This document shows positions 24,849-34,062 of a DNA stretch of 64,000 bases, piece by piece. This DNA comes from Deltaproteobacteria bacterium (GTDB taxonomy: Bacteria; Desulfobacterota; GWC2-55-46). A program made the translations under genes and the position numbers. Numbering within the stretch: position 1 is the stretch's first letter; every line of letters starts with the position of its first letter. The notes beneath the pieces are model-generated. The model was not told where the DNA came from, did not search any database, and saw nothing but the letters and a program-made list of their open reading frames with translations. The DNA is taken from positions 1 to 64,000 of the forward strand of contig JADLDY010000063.1 in the NCBI GenBank assembly GCA_020846435.1, given 5' to 3'.

Positions 24849-25906
24849 CTGGCGGGCACAGGCTTTGAGAGAGCCTTTGACTGGTACCTCGACTCGGCCG
24901 CCTCGACTATCGCGGCGACGAGATCAGGGTACTCGAGCCCGGATGCCTTTGCCGCCCTCGCGAACCCGGCGTTCGACGAGATGTCAGGGTTCGGGTTGAC
25001 CTCCAGGACCTTTATTTTTCCGTCAAAGCCGACCCTCATGTCGACCCTCGCGTAGTCCCTGCAGCCGAGGACGCCGTAGGCCTTGAGCGCTGTTGCCTGG
25101 AGCTCGGCTCGCATCGCGTCAGAGACATCGGCCGGGCACGAAGGCACGGTCTTCATGTAAAACGGGCTCTCCTCGACCCATTTGGCCTCATAGCAGATTA
25201 TCTTAGGCTTGTCCTCCGGAAAATCGACAAAGAGTATCTCGGACGGGGGCAGAGCCTTTTTACCGGCCCCGTTGCCGAGGACCGCTATGTTGAACTCCCT
25301 GCCGTCTATGAACTCCTCGACTATCGCCGGCTGAAGGTAGCGTTTGGTTATGAAATCGACCCTCTCTCTCAGCTCCTTCAAAGAGCTCACGACCGCCCTG
25401 GAATCTATGCCCACGCTCGCGTCCTCGCGGAGCGGCTTGACTATGAGCGGGAAATCGAGGCCAAGGGGCATCGCCTCAGGGGCCGCGTCCATCACGGCGT
25501 ACTCAGGGGTAGGCACGCCCCTCATCTTGAGTATATCCTTTGCCATGCCCTTGTCGAGCGCGAGGCCGAGCGCCAGCGGCCCGCTTCCGGTAAAGCGCGC
25601 GCCGTAGAGCTCGAAGAGGGCGGCGACGTTCATCTCAAAGGAGCTTTTTGAGAACGCCCCCTCGCAGAGGTTGAAGATGAGAGAGTCAGGAGAGGCCGCG
25701 TAGACCGACTTCGCGAAGCCTTCGAGACCGGCGGCGCTGCGCAAGGGCAGCAATGACGTGGAAAAGCCACTTGCCTTGAGGCCGCCTTCGATGTCGGCGA
25801 CCGTCGAGGAAAGGTCGTTGTCAAGTTCTATGACCCTGCCGTCAATATTGTAGGTATCATGCCCGTCATCATTGAATGTTATGATGACCTTGGGCGCGCC
25901 GGTCAT
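24845..25906 (-). CDS. ATP-grasp ligase related to D-Ala-D-Ala ligase (second of a tandem pair)
   Basis: 353 residues with the Ddl-type ATP-grasp layout: FNLCEGAF in the N-domain, YGARFTGSGPLALGLALDK, FPLIVKPLREDASVGI, and ARVDMRVG leading to LEVNPNPDISS. The last motif, which in true Ddl is LEVNTIPGMT (as in the ddl at 55.1-56.0 kb here), is changed, so the substrate is unlikely to be D-alanine. It probably joins a carboxylate to an amine with ATP. It overlaps its paralogue and the GNAT gene by 4 bp each. Confidence 0.82.
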   Translation of the reverse strand: MTGAPKVIITFNDDGHDTYNIDGRVIELDNDLSSTVADIEGGLKASGFSTSLLPLRSAAGLEGFAKSVYAASPDSLIFNLCEGAFSKSSFEMNVAALFELYGARFTGSGPLALGLALDKGMAKDILKMRGVPTPEYAVMDAAPEAMPLGLDFPLIVKPLREDASVGIDSRAVVSSLKELRERVDFITKRYLQPAIVEEFIDGREFNIAVLGNGAGKKALPPSEILFVDFPEDKPKIICYEAKWVEESPFYMKTVPSCPADVSDAMRAELQATALKAYGVLGCRDYARVDMRVGFDGKIKVLEVNPNPDISSNAGFARAAKASGLEYPDLVAAIVEAAESRYQSKALSKPVPAR

Positions 25907-26916
25907 ATCCCGTACCTCAGGCGGGCCGCTTCAAGGACTCCGTTGACCATGTCAGTAAAAGTCATGCCAGCGGCCCTCGCGGCCTTGGGAAAGCAGGAGT
26001 TGCACTTGGGGTCCTCAAGGATACCCGGAAGGGGGTTCAGTTCTATTATATGCGGGGTTCCCTCTGAGTCGAGCCTTACGTCTATCCTGCACCAGTCACG
26101 CACGTCGAGCGCGCCGAAGGCGTCCTTTGAGACGGCTTCAATCGCGCTCTTGAGCCTCGGAGTGAGATCTGCCGGGCAGCTGAATATGTCAAGAGGAGCG
26201 TCCGGAGTGTCGAATATCCACTTCGCCTCATACGAGTATATGGGGTTTACCCCCTCAGGAAGCGCGGAGTAGTTTATCTCGACTATCGGCAAAGCCTTCA
26301 AGGTCTCGCCGTTGCCGATTAGCGCAACAGTGAACTCCCTGCCTTCGAGGTACTCCTCGACAAGCGCTGGCTGCGAGTATTCCTCAAGGACTGACGCCAC
26401 TTTTTTCCGGAGCGAGGCCACGTCGCGCACTATGGAGTCGTTCTTTATGCCCTTGCTCGATCCCTCGAGCAAAGGCTTTACTATCATGGGAAAAGAAAGG
26501 TACTTCTCGACTTCGAGAGAGGCTGAGCGCGCGACTATGAACCGCGCCGTGGGTATGCCGTAATAGGAGAGTATCTCCTTGGCGCGCGCCTTGTTGAGGC
26601 ACATGGCAAGGGCAAGCGGGTTTGAGCCGGTGTAGGGGATGCGGAGCATCTCGAGGATGGACGGTATCTGCGACTCCCTCGAGTCTCCCCAGACGCCCTC
26701 GGCCATGTTGAAGACGATATCCGGCCGCTCTTTCCTGAACTTCTCGAAAGCGTCCTCGTCCGCCTCGACCATCAGGATGTCGCCGTGGCGCTCCCGCAGG
26801 GCGTCGGCGACCGCCTCGACGGTCTCGGGGTCGTCACACTCGGCGTAGAAATCCTCGGGGAGGCCTTCGGCCTCCCCGATTTCCTTCTTGAGATTATAAG
26901 TCAGGGCGACTCTCAT
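25903..26916 (-). CDS. ATP-grasp ligase related to D-Ala-D-Ala ligase (first of a tandem pair)
   Basis: 337 residues. Motifs: FNMAEGVWGDSRESQIP, IPYTGSNPLALAMCLNK, FPMIVKPLLEGSSKGI and CRIDVRLD leading to IELNPLPGILED. As in its neighbour, the Asn-Thr of true Ddl is Asn-Pro. It carries a CNSCF cysteine pair near the C-terminus that is absent from the neighbour and from Ddl. It lies 36 bp after pdaD. The two ligases may act in sequence on a product containing agmatine or arginine; that is inference from the context. Confidence 0.82.
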   Translation of the reverse strand: MRVALTYNLKKEIGEAEGLPEDFYAECDDPETVEAVADALRERHGDILMVEADEDAFEKFRKERPDIVFNMAEGVWGDSRESQIPSILEMLRIPYTGSNPLALAMCLNKARAKEILSYYGIPTARFIVARSASLEVEKYLSFPMIVKPLLEGSSKGIKNDSIVRDVASLRKKVASVLEEYSQPALVEEYLEGREFTVALIGNGETLKALPIVEINYSALPEGVNPIYSYEAKWIFDTPDAPLDIFSCPADLTPRLKSAIEAVSKDAFGALDVRDWCRIDVRLDSEGTPHIIELNPLPGILEDPKCNSCFPKAARAAGMTFTDMVNGVLEAARLRYGI

Positions 26917-26952
26917 TTTTCCGGATGGGCCTGCGCGTCCGCTGCCGGCCGC

Positions 26953-27498
26953 TCAGGGAACGAGCACGGCCGCCGCTACGACGGTCGTGTACTTTCCGTC
27001 GCTCTTGACGATGGCGGACTGGGTTATATTGGAGGTCTTGACTATCTTGTCGCTTATCCTGTATATCTCTTTTTTCTCGTCCCAGCCGAGGTTCTCGTCA
27101 AGGTCTATGCCGAGGGTCGAGGCGAGCATGGCCGCCGCGAGGTCTTCGGCGTAGTCTCCGGCAACCGTGTCAGACTCTCCGTACGAGTGGTGCTCGCTCA
27201 GGTAGCCATAGAGCTTCCTGTCGGTCGGTATGGCGCAGCCGACAGAGGCCGCAAGAAGCCTCCTGGGCTCGTTGCTGGCAAGCCTGCTCATGACGCAAAA
27301 GACTATCTGGCCGGGCGAGAGCTTCTTCAAGCCCACGCTCTTGGTCACGATCTTAGCTGACGGCGGGAAGATACTGGAGACCTGCACCAGGTTGAACTTC
27401 TCGATGCCGGCGTCTCTGAGCGCGAGCTCGAAGCTCGTGAGCTCTTCTTTATGTATGCCTACGCCTTTAGTGAAAAAGACCCTTTTCGGTACGAACAT
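26953..27498 (-). CDS. pdaD: Pyruvoyl-dependent arginine decarboxylase
   Basis: 181 residues. Makes agmatine from arginine with a self-generated pyruvoyl group. The chain is expected to cleave between Ser41 and Ser42 in VQVSSIFPP, the family's cleavage site. GQIVFCVMSRLASNEP, ASVGCAIPTD and HHSYGES are conserved PdaD segments. The family is typical of archaea and scattered bacteria. Placed directly before two ATP-grasp ligases. Confidence 0.92.
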   Translation of the reverse strand: MFVPKRVFFTKGVGIHKEELTSFELALRDAGIEKFNLVQVSSIFPPSAKIVTKSVGLKKLSPGQIVFCVMSRLASNEPRRLLAASVGCAIPTDRKLYGYLSEHHSYGESDTVAGDYAEDLAAAMLASTLGIDLDENLGWDEKKEIYRISDKIVKTSNITQSAIVKSDGKYTTVVAAAVLVP

Positions 27499-27575
27499 GT
27501 GGCTTACCCCCGGATATGCGGATTATATTATGAACCCGGATGACTCCGGGGTGGAACGCGCGCCCGGTAAAGGCG

Positions 27576-28193
27576 TCAGTAAAAATCGGCCCTTTCCCTG
27601 AAATACCTGTAATTCGAAAGGACCTTCCTCGCGAAGACCGGCTCTACTCCCTCGACGCCTGCGTCCACGCGGCCAGGCCCCATGTTGTAAGCCGTAAGGG
27701 AGGTCTCCGTGTCCTTGTAACGGTCCTGGAGCTTGGAGAAGTAACTCACGCCCATCCTGACATTGGCAAACGGGTCGAAGAGAGTGCCATCTCCCTTCCA
27801 CCTCATGTTGAGCTCGGAAGCGAGCTCTTCACCGGTCGAAGGGAGTATCTGCATGAGTCCGAGCGCGCCGTTCATCGACTTCGACCAGTTATTGAAGGTC
27901 GACTCGGTCTTCATGAGGGCGAGGACGAACAAGGGGTCTATCTTGTTCTTCACGCTCTCCACGAGGATGACCTCGGCGAGCTTGAGCTCCTCGATGGAGC
28001 CGAGCCCGGTCCTGTTCTCCTTCAGGATACCGTGCACGTAATCGAGCATGCCTGAGTCCCTGGAATCCTGCGGAAAGAGGGAGACGAACCTGCTCGAGAA
28101 CTCGGGCATTACCGCGGCCTCGATGACGAGCGCCAGAATGAGCGCGGCAAATGCCTTTTTAAAATTTATTTTATTCATTTTTCCGAGAAACAT
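27576..28193 (-). CDS. Lytic transglycosylase (SLT domain), membrane-anchored or secreted
   Basis: About 205 residues. An N-terminal hydrophobic segment (FAALILALVIEAAVMP) is followed by an SLT domain with the catalytic glutamate in LALMKTESTFNNW, GALGLMQILPST, and SLTAYNMGPGRVD. It cleaves peptidoglycan glycan strands in the periplasm. The ATG at 28193 has GGAG about 10 bases upstream; a later ATG (MNKINFKK) is also possible. Confidence 0.88.
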   Translation of the reverse strand: MFLGKMNKINFKKAFAALILALVIEAAVMPEFSSRFVSLFPQDSRDSGMLDYVHGILKENRTGLGSIEELKLAEVILVESVKNKIDPLFVLALMKTESTFNNWSKSMNGALGLMQILPSTGEELASELNMRWKGDGTLFDPFANVRMGVSYFSKLQDRYKDTETSLTAYNMGPGRVDAGVEGVEPVFARKVLSNYRYFRERADFY

Positions 28194-28248
28194 CAAGAAG
28201 ATATCTCCAATTTAGAGGGCGGCTGAAAAAAATATTCCGTTTTCAGGT

Positions 28249-29997
28249 TCATGCCTGGAATTTTACCGCCCCGTGCACTACGTCTTTAACGCGCAGGCGA
28301 AGGCTCCTGGAGCCCTGCCACTCGTCGATGTATGGTGAAAAAACTACGGCGTAGCCGTCTCCGCGCATGGGGTGGAGTCCGGCAAGTCCGAAGCCGATAG
28401 CGCTCCTCGAGCAGCTCCCGTGCTTTACCCTGAAGCGCAGATGCCTGTTGCCGACTACCTCCGTGCCGACTATCTGCGCGTCAGGCAGACAGAGAAGTGG
28501 CTCTCTGTTCGATTGCCCGAATGGCGCGAGAGAGCCTATCTCGGCGATAAGCCTTGAGTTCACCTCGTCGAGAGCGACTACCGCGTCGAGGCTTATCTCA
28601 GGGGTGAGGTCGTCGTCCGTAAGCTTATCGTTAGCGTACCTTATGAACTCGTCCCTGAACGTCGCGAGATTGCCTGTCGAGACCGTAAGCCCTGCCGCGG
28701 CCTTGTGCCCGCCGAAGCGCTCCAGTCGGCTCGAGCAGCTCTTGAGCCCCTCGAGCATGTCAAAAGACCTTATGCCCCTTGCCGAACCCTTGCCGACTCC
28801 GTTGTCGAGCGCGATGAGGACTGAGGGCCTGGAGAACCTGTCAACCAGCCTCGAAGCCACGATGCCGATGACGCCCGGGTGCCATTTCTCCGAAAAAAGG
28901 ACGATGCCCCTGTCCGTGTACCCTTCGAGCATCACGAGAGCCTCTTCGAGCGTCTCAGCCTCCATCTTCTGGCGCGCGCAGTTCTCTCTGTCGAGTTCCG
29001 CCGCCAGCGACGCGGCCTCAAGACCGTCCTCGGTCACAAGAAGGCGCAGCGCGGTAGAGGCGCTCGCGACCCTTCCGGCGGCGTTTATCCTCGGCGCGAT
29101 CTGGTAGGCTATGCTGTCGGCGTCTGGCCTGGAACGAAGGCACGCCAGCTCTATCAGAGCCTTGAGGCCGGGCCTCGAAGTATTCTCAAGCTCCTTGAGC
29201 CCGTAGTGTACGAATATCCTGTTCTCGTCCATGAGCGGCACGAGGTCCGCGACCGTGCCGATTGCCACCAGGTCGAGATACCTCTTGAGGTTAGGCGCGC
29301 TGGAAGCGGCAAACCAGCCCTTCTCGCGCAGGCTCGACCTCAAGGCCATTATGAAGTTGAAGGCGACCCCTACCCCGGCAAGCCCCTTGAACGGGAAGGC
29401 GCAGCCCTTTTGCTTGGGGTTCAGGACAGCGGCCGCTCCTGGCGCGTCCCCTGATATCTCATGGTGGTCGGTCACTACGACGTCGACGCCGAGAGAGGTT
29501 GCCAACTCTATCTCAGCGCTGTTCGACGAGCCGCAGTCGACGGTTATTATCAGCCTTGTGCCGGAAGCCGCGAGCTTTCTTACGGCGTCGGCGTTAAGGC
29601 CGTAGCCTTCTGTCTGCCTGTCAGGTATGTAGGTAGCGGCCTCGACGCCTATCTCCTTGAAAAAAAGAAAGAGCAGGGCCGCCGAAGTGGTGCCGTCAAC
29701 GTCATAGTCGCCGTAGACCGCGATCGGCTCCTTGTTTACGAGGGCCTTCGAGACTCGCTCGACAGCCCTGTCCATGTCTTTCATGAGCAGCGGGTCATGG
29801 AGCCCGGCGAGGTCAGGCCTTAAAAAAGAAGAGGCCATACAAGAGTCGACAAGGCCTCTGTTTACCAGCAGCTGCGCCGTAAGTGGCAGTATGTTCAACT
29901 CCCTGCCCAGCTCTGTCTGGAGCTCCTTGTTGGCCGGAGAAACCTTCCAGCGCCTCTTTTTCCTCAATATAAGCCCCCTGTACCGTCCCTTTCCCAA
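28249..29997 (-). CDS. recJ: Single-stranded-DNA-specific exonuclease
   Basis: 582 residues. 5'-3' ssDNA exonuclease of recombination and mismatch repair. Metal-binding motifs: VYGDYDVDGTTSAALL, ITVDCGSSN and VVVTDHHE (DHH), then GSARGIRSFDML and RFGGHKAAAGLTV in the DHHA1 part. The first codon is a TTG at 29997; a GTG 18 codons in is also possible. Confidence 0.94.
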   Translation of the reverse strand: MGKGRYRGLILRKKRRWKVSPANKELQTELGRELNILPLTAQLLVNRGLVDSCMASSFLRPDLAGLHDPLLMKDMDRAVERVSKALVNKEPIAVYGDYDVDGTTSAALLFLFFKEIGVEAATYIPDRQTEGYGLNADAVRKLAASGTRLIITVDCGSSNSAEIELATSLGVDVVVTDHHEISGDAPGAAAVLNPKQKGCAFPFKGLAGVGVAFNFIMALRSSLREKGWFAASSAPNLKRYLDLVAIGTVADLVPLMDENRIFVHYGLKELENTSRPGLKALIELACLRSRPDADSIAYQIAPRINAAGRVASASTALRLLVTEDGLEAASLAAELDRENCARQKMEAETLEEALVMLEGYTDRGIVLFSEKWHPGVIGIVASRLVDRFSRPSVLIALDNGVGKGSARGIRSFDMLEGLKSCSSRLERFGGHKAAAGLTVSTGNLATFRDEFIRYANDKLTDDDLTPEISLDAVVALDEVNSRLIAEIGSLAPFGQSNREPLLCLPDAQIVGTEVVGNRHLRFRVKHGSCSRSAIGFGLAGLHPMRGDGYAVVFSPYIDEWQGSRSLRLRVKDVVHGAVKFQA

Positions 29998-30167
29998 TGA
30001 AAATGAACGGTTCCGTTATTTTACCCTTTTAAACGCCATGAAATCAAGGAATGAATGGGCAGGGCTCTCCGGTGGACAAGCACGAGCAAAGCGGATGGGA
30101 GGAACTGAAAAGGGAGAAGATGAGGACAGGTCCGCTTCATCTCTTACAGCCGCGGCCTTAGACAAAA

Positions 30168-30196
30168 AAAGCCCGGCAGGAATACTGCCGGGCTTT
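30168..30196 (-). terminator. Terminator of the signalling operon
   Basis: AAAGCCCGGCAG-gaata-CTGCCGGGCTTT, followed on the minus strand by TTTTTTTGTC, 18 bp past the HD-GYP stop. The rest of 29998-30214 shows nothing recognisable. Confidence 0.9.
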
Positions 30197-30214
30197 GGGG
30201 TTGACTGACAGAGG

Positions 30215-31444
30215 CTACGCTACCGGAAACCCTTCGAGCATGCGGTTCAAAGAGACCGAGTCGAGCTGCTCCTGAAGGAGCGGGACGATGGTGGGGTTGT
30301 CCACCTCGCGCCTCACCTCTTTTCTTATCACGGTCAGGAACGGCTGGACGACATCCGGGTCGAACTGCTTCCCGAAGTTCGCCTTCACCTCGTCCATCGC
30401 CTCCCTGAACGAGAGCCTCGGCCTGTAAGGCCTGTCCGTCGTCATGGCGTCGAAGGCGTCTACCAGCGCCATTATCCGCGCGCCGATCGGTATGTCAGTC
30501 TTCTTGAGCCTGTCGGGGTAGCCCGAGCCGTCGACCTTCTCGTGGTGGTTCCTGGTCATCATCGGGATACCCTTCCAGGGGAACTTTATCTTGGAGAGTA
30601 TCTCGTAGCCAACGACCGGGTGGGAGTTCAATTCCCTGCACTCGTAGCTCGTCAAAGGGCTCGCCTTGTTTATTATGGTCTTGTCGACGGCAATCTTGCC
30701 GATGTCGTGGAGGAGCCCGGCTATCCTTATGCCCTCGACCTCCTCATGCGACCAGCCCATCTCCCTGGAGAGGACCGCGCTGTAAGCCGAGACCCTGTGC
30801 GAGTGCCCCCTTGTGTAGGAGTCCTTTGCGTCGATCGATGCCGCGAAGGCGTGGATGGTGTCGTAGTAAATCCTCCTGAGGTTCTCGTAGAGCCCCTTGT
30901 TCTCGTTGTACTTGTGCATGAGCCGCATGAGGAGCATGTGGCTGTGGAGCGAGAACGATATGTGCTGTGCCATGACGGAAAGGAGCTGGCAGTCGTAGAC
31001 CGAGAAGTCCTCGCCGGAGAATTTTCCGTTTATGGCGATGAAGCCCAAAAGCTCGTCTTTCACGACAAGACAGGCTATCATGCGGGCTTCCAGCTTCTCG
31101 AGCACACCGGCGGCCTCCCCGAGCGTCTCGACAGGGTGTTCGCCCTTTTTGAGGTCAATGGGCTTGTTGTGCTTCGTAAGGGCTGAGGCCGTCTCTTTGC
31201 TCAGCTTGACATGGGCCGCCCCGACATCCCCGAGCCCCTTTGAGGCGATAGGCGCGAATACGCCGCGGTCGCTGTCGAACTGGAATATGACGCCCTTGGT
31301 CGCCGAGAATGAGCCCATCACCATGTAAAGGGCTGACTTCACTACCCTCGTGAAGTCCTTTGGCGAGGTTATCTCCTCGCCGAGCTCCGCCAGAGTATTA
31401 AGATTGAAAAGGAGCTTTTCAAGGCTCAGGTCAGTCTGCAACAT
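30215..31444 (-). CDS. GAF-HD-GYP cyclic-di-GMP phosphodiesterase
   Basis: 409 residues: an N-terminal GAF-like sensor (about 15-165), then a full HD-GYP domain with RGHSHRVSAYSAV, LLHDIGKIAVD and NHHEKVDGSGYPDRL. The HD pair and GYP motif are intact, so hydrolysis of c-di-GMP is expected. The start ATG at 31444 follows GGAGG by 7 bases. It is the last gene of the operon, 40 bp after the STAS gene. Confidence 0.92.
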   Translation of the reverse strand: MLQTDLSLEKLLFNLNTLAELGEEITSPKDFTRVVKSALYMVMGSFSATKGVIFQFDSDRGVFAPIASKGLGDVGAAHVKLSKETASALTKHNKPIDLKKGEHPVETLGEAAGVLEKLEARMIACLVVKDELLGFIAINGKFSGEDFSVYDCQLLSVMAQHISFSLHSHMLLMRLMHKYNENKGLYENLRRIYYDTIHAFAASIDAKDSYTRGHSHRVSAYSAVLSREMGWSHEEVEGIRIAGLLHDIGKIAVDKTIINKASPLTSYECRELNSHPVVGYEILSKIKFPWKGIPMMTRNHHEKVDGSGYPDRLKKTDIPIGARIMALVDAFDAMTTDRPYRPRLSFREAMDEVKANFGKQFDPDVVQPFLTVIRKEVRREVDNPTIVPLLQEQLDSVSLNRMLEGFPVA

Positions 31445-31484
31445 CAAAGATCCTCCTTAAATAAACAAACCTGCCCAGAGTGCC

Positions 31485-31850
31485 TCAGGTCGTCACCATG
31501 CCCTGCCGGGCCCTCGCGTTCACGGCGTCTTCTTCCGTGTCAAAAATCTGTATGTGCTTTGTGAGGCCGACTATGCTGAAGATGTCGTGGTTGACCCTCT
31601 TCAAGCCTGAGAACGAAATCCTGCCCTTGGAGTCCCTTACCTTCTCTATTATGCCGATGAGTATGGACACTCCGATGGAGTTGACGAGGTCAGTCTCGGA
31701 AAAATCGATGACTATCCTGGTAAAGCCACGGTCAAGGTAGCTGGCGCACAGGTCTTCGAGCTTTTCGCCCTCTATGTCATTGATGTAATTGTCAGAGTAT
31801 ATGACGACGGCGTCTCCGATTTCCTTGAAGTTCCTATACTTCTTGACCAT
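31485..31850 (-). CDS. STAS-domain anti-anti-sigma factor
   Basis: 121 residues, a single SpoIIAA/RsbV-like STAS domain. The phosphorylation-site region reads VIDFSETDLVNSIGVSILIG, in which Ser58 takes the place of the regulatory serine. It would release a partner by binding the kinase domain encoded just upstream; the two genes overlap by 17 bp. Confidence 0.9.
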   Translation of the reverse strand: MVKKYRNFKEIGDAVVIYSDNYINDIEGEKLEDLCASYLDRGFTRIVIDFSETDLVNSIGVSILIGIIEKVRDSKGRISFSGLKRVNHDIFSIVGLTKHIQIFDTEEDAVNARARQGMVTT

Positions 31851-34062
31851 TCCTGCCGTCTCCTTTTTTTACCAGGTACTTGACGAGGACTATCTTGGCC
31901 CCGCCCCTGACCTTCTCCATCCTCACCTCGTCCATGAGCCCGCGCATGAGCTCGAAGCCCCAGCCCCTTTTTCTCGGGAGCCCGGCCTCAGCGTCCCTCG
32001 AAGCGCCTGAAGCGGCTGCCGCGTCGAAGTCAACCCCTGTGTTCTGGACGTATATGGTGAGCCTGTCGACCGAGGAAACGAACCTCAAAAACACCCTGGC
32101 CGTCCTGTTCCTGCTGTGCTCAAAACCGTTAATGCACGCCTCCACGAGAGCGGCCTTCATCTGGCCTATTGCCACCTCGTCAAAGCCCATCTCAGTGCCG
32201 ATCTCCTCTACCGCCCTCGCGGCCACCAGCTCGGCCTTCGTGGCCGAGGGAAGGACTACCTCGAACTCCTTGACCGGCACTATCTTCTCGGCTGTGCGGA
32301 GCCTCGAAGCCCCGTCAACGTCCCCGAGCCCTTCCTTGATTATCCTGAGCTGCACCGGGTCAGAGGAGTAGACGCCTTCGGAGTCCATCTTCTTCTGGGC
32401 CTCTGCGGTAAAGCCGTCCCTGCCTATCATCCATCTCACAAGCCTCGCTGCCCTGAAGTTCTCCCTGAGTATCATGGACCGCCTCAAGAAGTTCTCGACG
32501 TCCCCGAGGTTCACAGGGGACGGGGAATCCTTGACCGACACTATCCAGACGACCTCGCTGCCGGCGTCGTACCTGCCGTTCTGGAAGCCGTGCGCGACGA
32601 GTATCGGCGGGCCGGCTTCTCCTGACTCGAGGCGCATGGTGTCAAAGCTGCCGACGACCTGCGGCAGATCGAACTCCTCATCCTCCTTGCGGTCGGCAGA
32701 GACCTTGTACGCGCCGTTCTTGAACTTGGAATTGAAAGCCTGGTTTCTGAAAAGAACCTTCAGGATCTTCTGGTTGTTGAAAGACCTGACTATGCCTGAA
32801 GCCTCATTGAAAAGAGAGACGCTTATCCTGGAGCCCTTGAAGTCAAAGCCCTGCTTTAATACCTCTCTTGCCAGATATGTCCTGACCTCATCCGAGCTTC
32901 TGCCCTTGACCCTGGTCTCGTATATGAAGTAGACGAAGTCCTTTACCGTGGAATCGCCCGCCCACCTGACTGAGCCGAGGTTCACCTCTACGAGGCCCGC
33001 CCCGGAAAGGGAGTTGAGGATCTCCCTCATCTCGGGCGCGCTGAACCTGAAACGCTCCATGAGATCCTCGTCGGAGACAGGAAAGAGCGCTCCTGAGCAG
33101 GCGTGAAGGACCCTGAGGTCGTTTATGCTTTTGAGCCCCATCGCGGCGCGAAGGGCAAAGCCGATGTTGCCGTCAAAGAGCTCCTGCGTATAGAGGTCGG
33201 CGAAGTCCTTGAGGCTCTTGAGCTTCAAGCCTGACTTGGCGGCGGCCCACACGAGGCTCTTCAGGTACATCGGGTTGCCGTCGAGCCTGAAAGCCGCGAG
33301 CTTTAGCATCTCGGTGTCCGCGTCAACCCCATACTGGCGGCACAGGTCGATCATCATCGACGAGGACAAATCCTCGTCGAGACCATTCAATTCCATCGCC
33401 TCGATGGAGCCGAATACGCCGCCCTCAAGGACGCGCCTTGAAGAAGCGGCCGCGACGAACGAAAAATCGCTCGACGAAAGGGAGGATATCAGCTCCCTGG
33501 CGACTGCCGTGCTCCTGCCAAGAGGCCCCTGGTACTCGGCAAGGTCTATGTCATCCAATATCATGTATACGGGTATGCCTGAAAGCCGCGTTATGGCCAG
33601 AGGCGCGTGCATCGCGTTCTTCAGCGCGGCCGACGCGTCCCCTGACTTCCTCGCCTCCCTGTGGAGGGCGGCGATGTCGGCGAGCCCGTACATGTCGTTG
33701 TCGACGAGGAGCTTTTCTATCTTGTCAAGCGAGATCCCGTCGCGGACGAATTTGGGCTCCCTCATCCTGAAGGCAAGGTACTGCTTCAGGACTTCCTTCA
33801 GGTAGTCCTCGGAGAAGTCCTCGACAGTGCCGTAGCCCTTGAACTGGTAGTAGACAGGCACGCACCTGGCCTGTCCCCAGAACAGGTTGTGGAATACCCT
33901 CCTCAAGACCTCTGTCTTGCCTGTCCACCTGCCTCCGAAGAGCAGTATGGAAGGGGCCGGGCGCCTCTCGGAAGAGGCCCGCCTCAATATGCTGTCTATC
34001 TCGGAGACCCTGCCAAAGAACTCGCCATCAGGGCACGTCGCGAAAAGCGCCCTATGCTTCAT
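31834..34062 (-). CDS. AAA/STAND ATPase fused to RsbW-like serine kinase (HATPase) domain
   Basis: 742 residues. N-terminal P-loop ATPase: Walker A GGRWTGKT (43-50) and Walker B VYMILDDID (165-173), then winged-helix-like regulatory sequence to about 400 and an unassigned middle. The C-terminal 130 residues are a Bergerat-fold anti-sigma kinase: ALVEACINGFEH (N box), VQNTGVDFD (G1, with Asn where Asp is usual) and RKRGWGFELMRGLMDE (G2). RsbW-type kinases are usually stand-alone proteins of about 150 residues, so the fusion is unusual. It overlaps the GGDEF gene by 11 bp and the STAS gene by 17 bp. Confidence 0.82.
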   Translation of the reverse strand: MKHRALFATCPDGEFFGRVSEIDSILRRASSERRPAPSILLFGGRWTGKTEVLRRVFHNLFWGQARCVPVYYQFKGYGTVEDFSEDYLKEVLKQYLAFRMREPKFVRDGISLDKIEKLLVDNDMYGLADIAALHREARKSGDASAALKNAMHAPLAITRLSGIPVYMILDDIDLAEYQGPLGRSTAVARELISSLSSSDFSFVAAASSRRVLEGGVFGSIEAMELNGLDEDLSSSMMIDLCRQYGVDADTEMLKLAAFRLDGNPMYLKSLVWAAAKSGLKLKSLKDFADLYTQELFDGNIGFALRAAMGLKSINDLRVLHACSGALFPVSDEDLMERFRFSAPEMREILNSLSGAGLVEVNLGSVRWAGDSTVKDFVYFIYETRVKGRSSDEVRTYLAREVLKQGFDFKGSRISVSLFNEASGIVRSFNNQKILKVLFRNQAFNSKFKNGAYKVSADRKEDEEFDLPQVVGSFDTMRLESGEAGPPILVAHGFQNGRYDAGSEVVWIVSVKDSPSPVNLGDVENFLRRSMILRENFRAARLVRWMIGRDGFTAEAQKKMDSEGVYSSDPVQLRIIKEGLGDVDGASRLRTAEKIVPVKEFEVVLPSATKAELVAARAVEEIGTEMGFDEVAIGQMKAALVEACINGFEHSRNRTARVFLRFVSSVDRLTIYVQNTGVDFDAAAASGASRDAEAGLPRKRGWGFELMRGLMDEVRMEKVRGGAKIVLVKYLVKKGDGRNGQEV

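Noticed and set aside
24845-26916. The two ATP-grasp genes as additional D-Ala-D-Ala ligases
   Set aside because: Both lack the LEVNTIPGMT motif that the real ddl near 55-56 kb has, and they sit in a pdaD/GNAT context instead of the cell-wall cluster.
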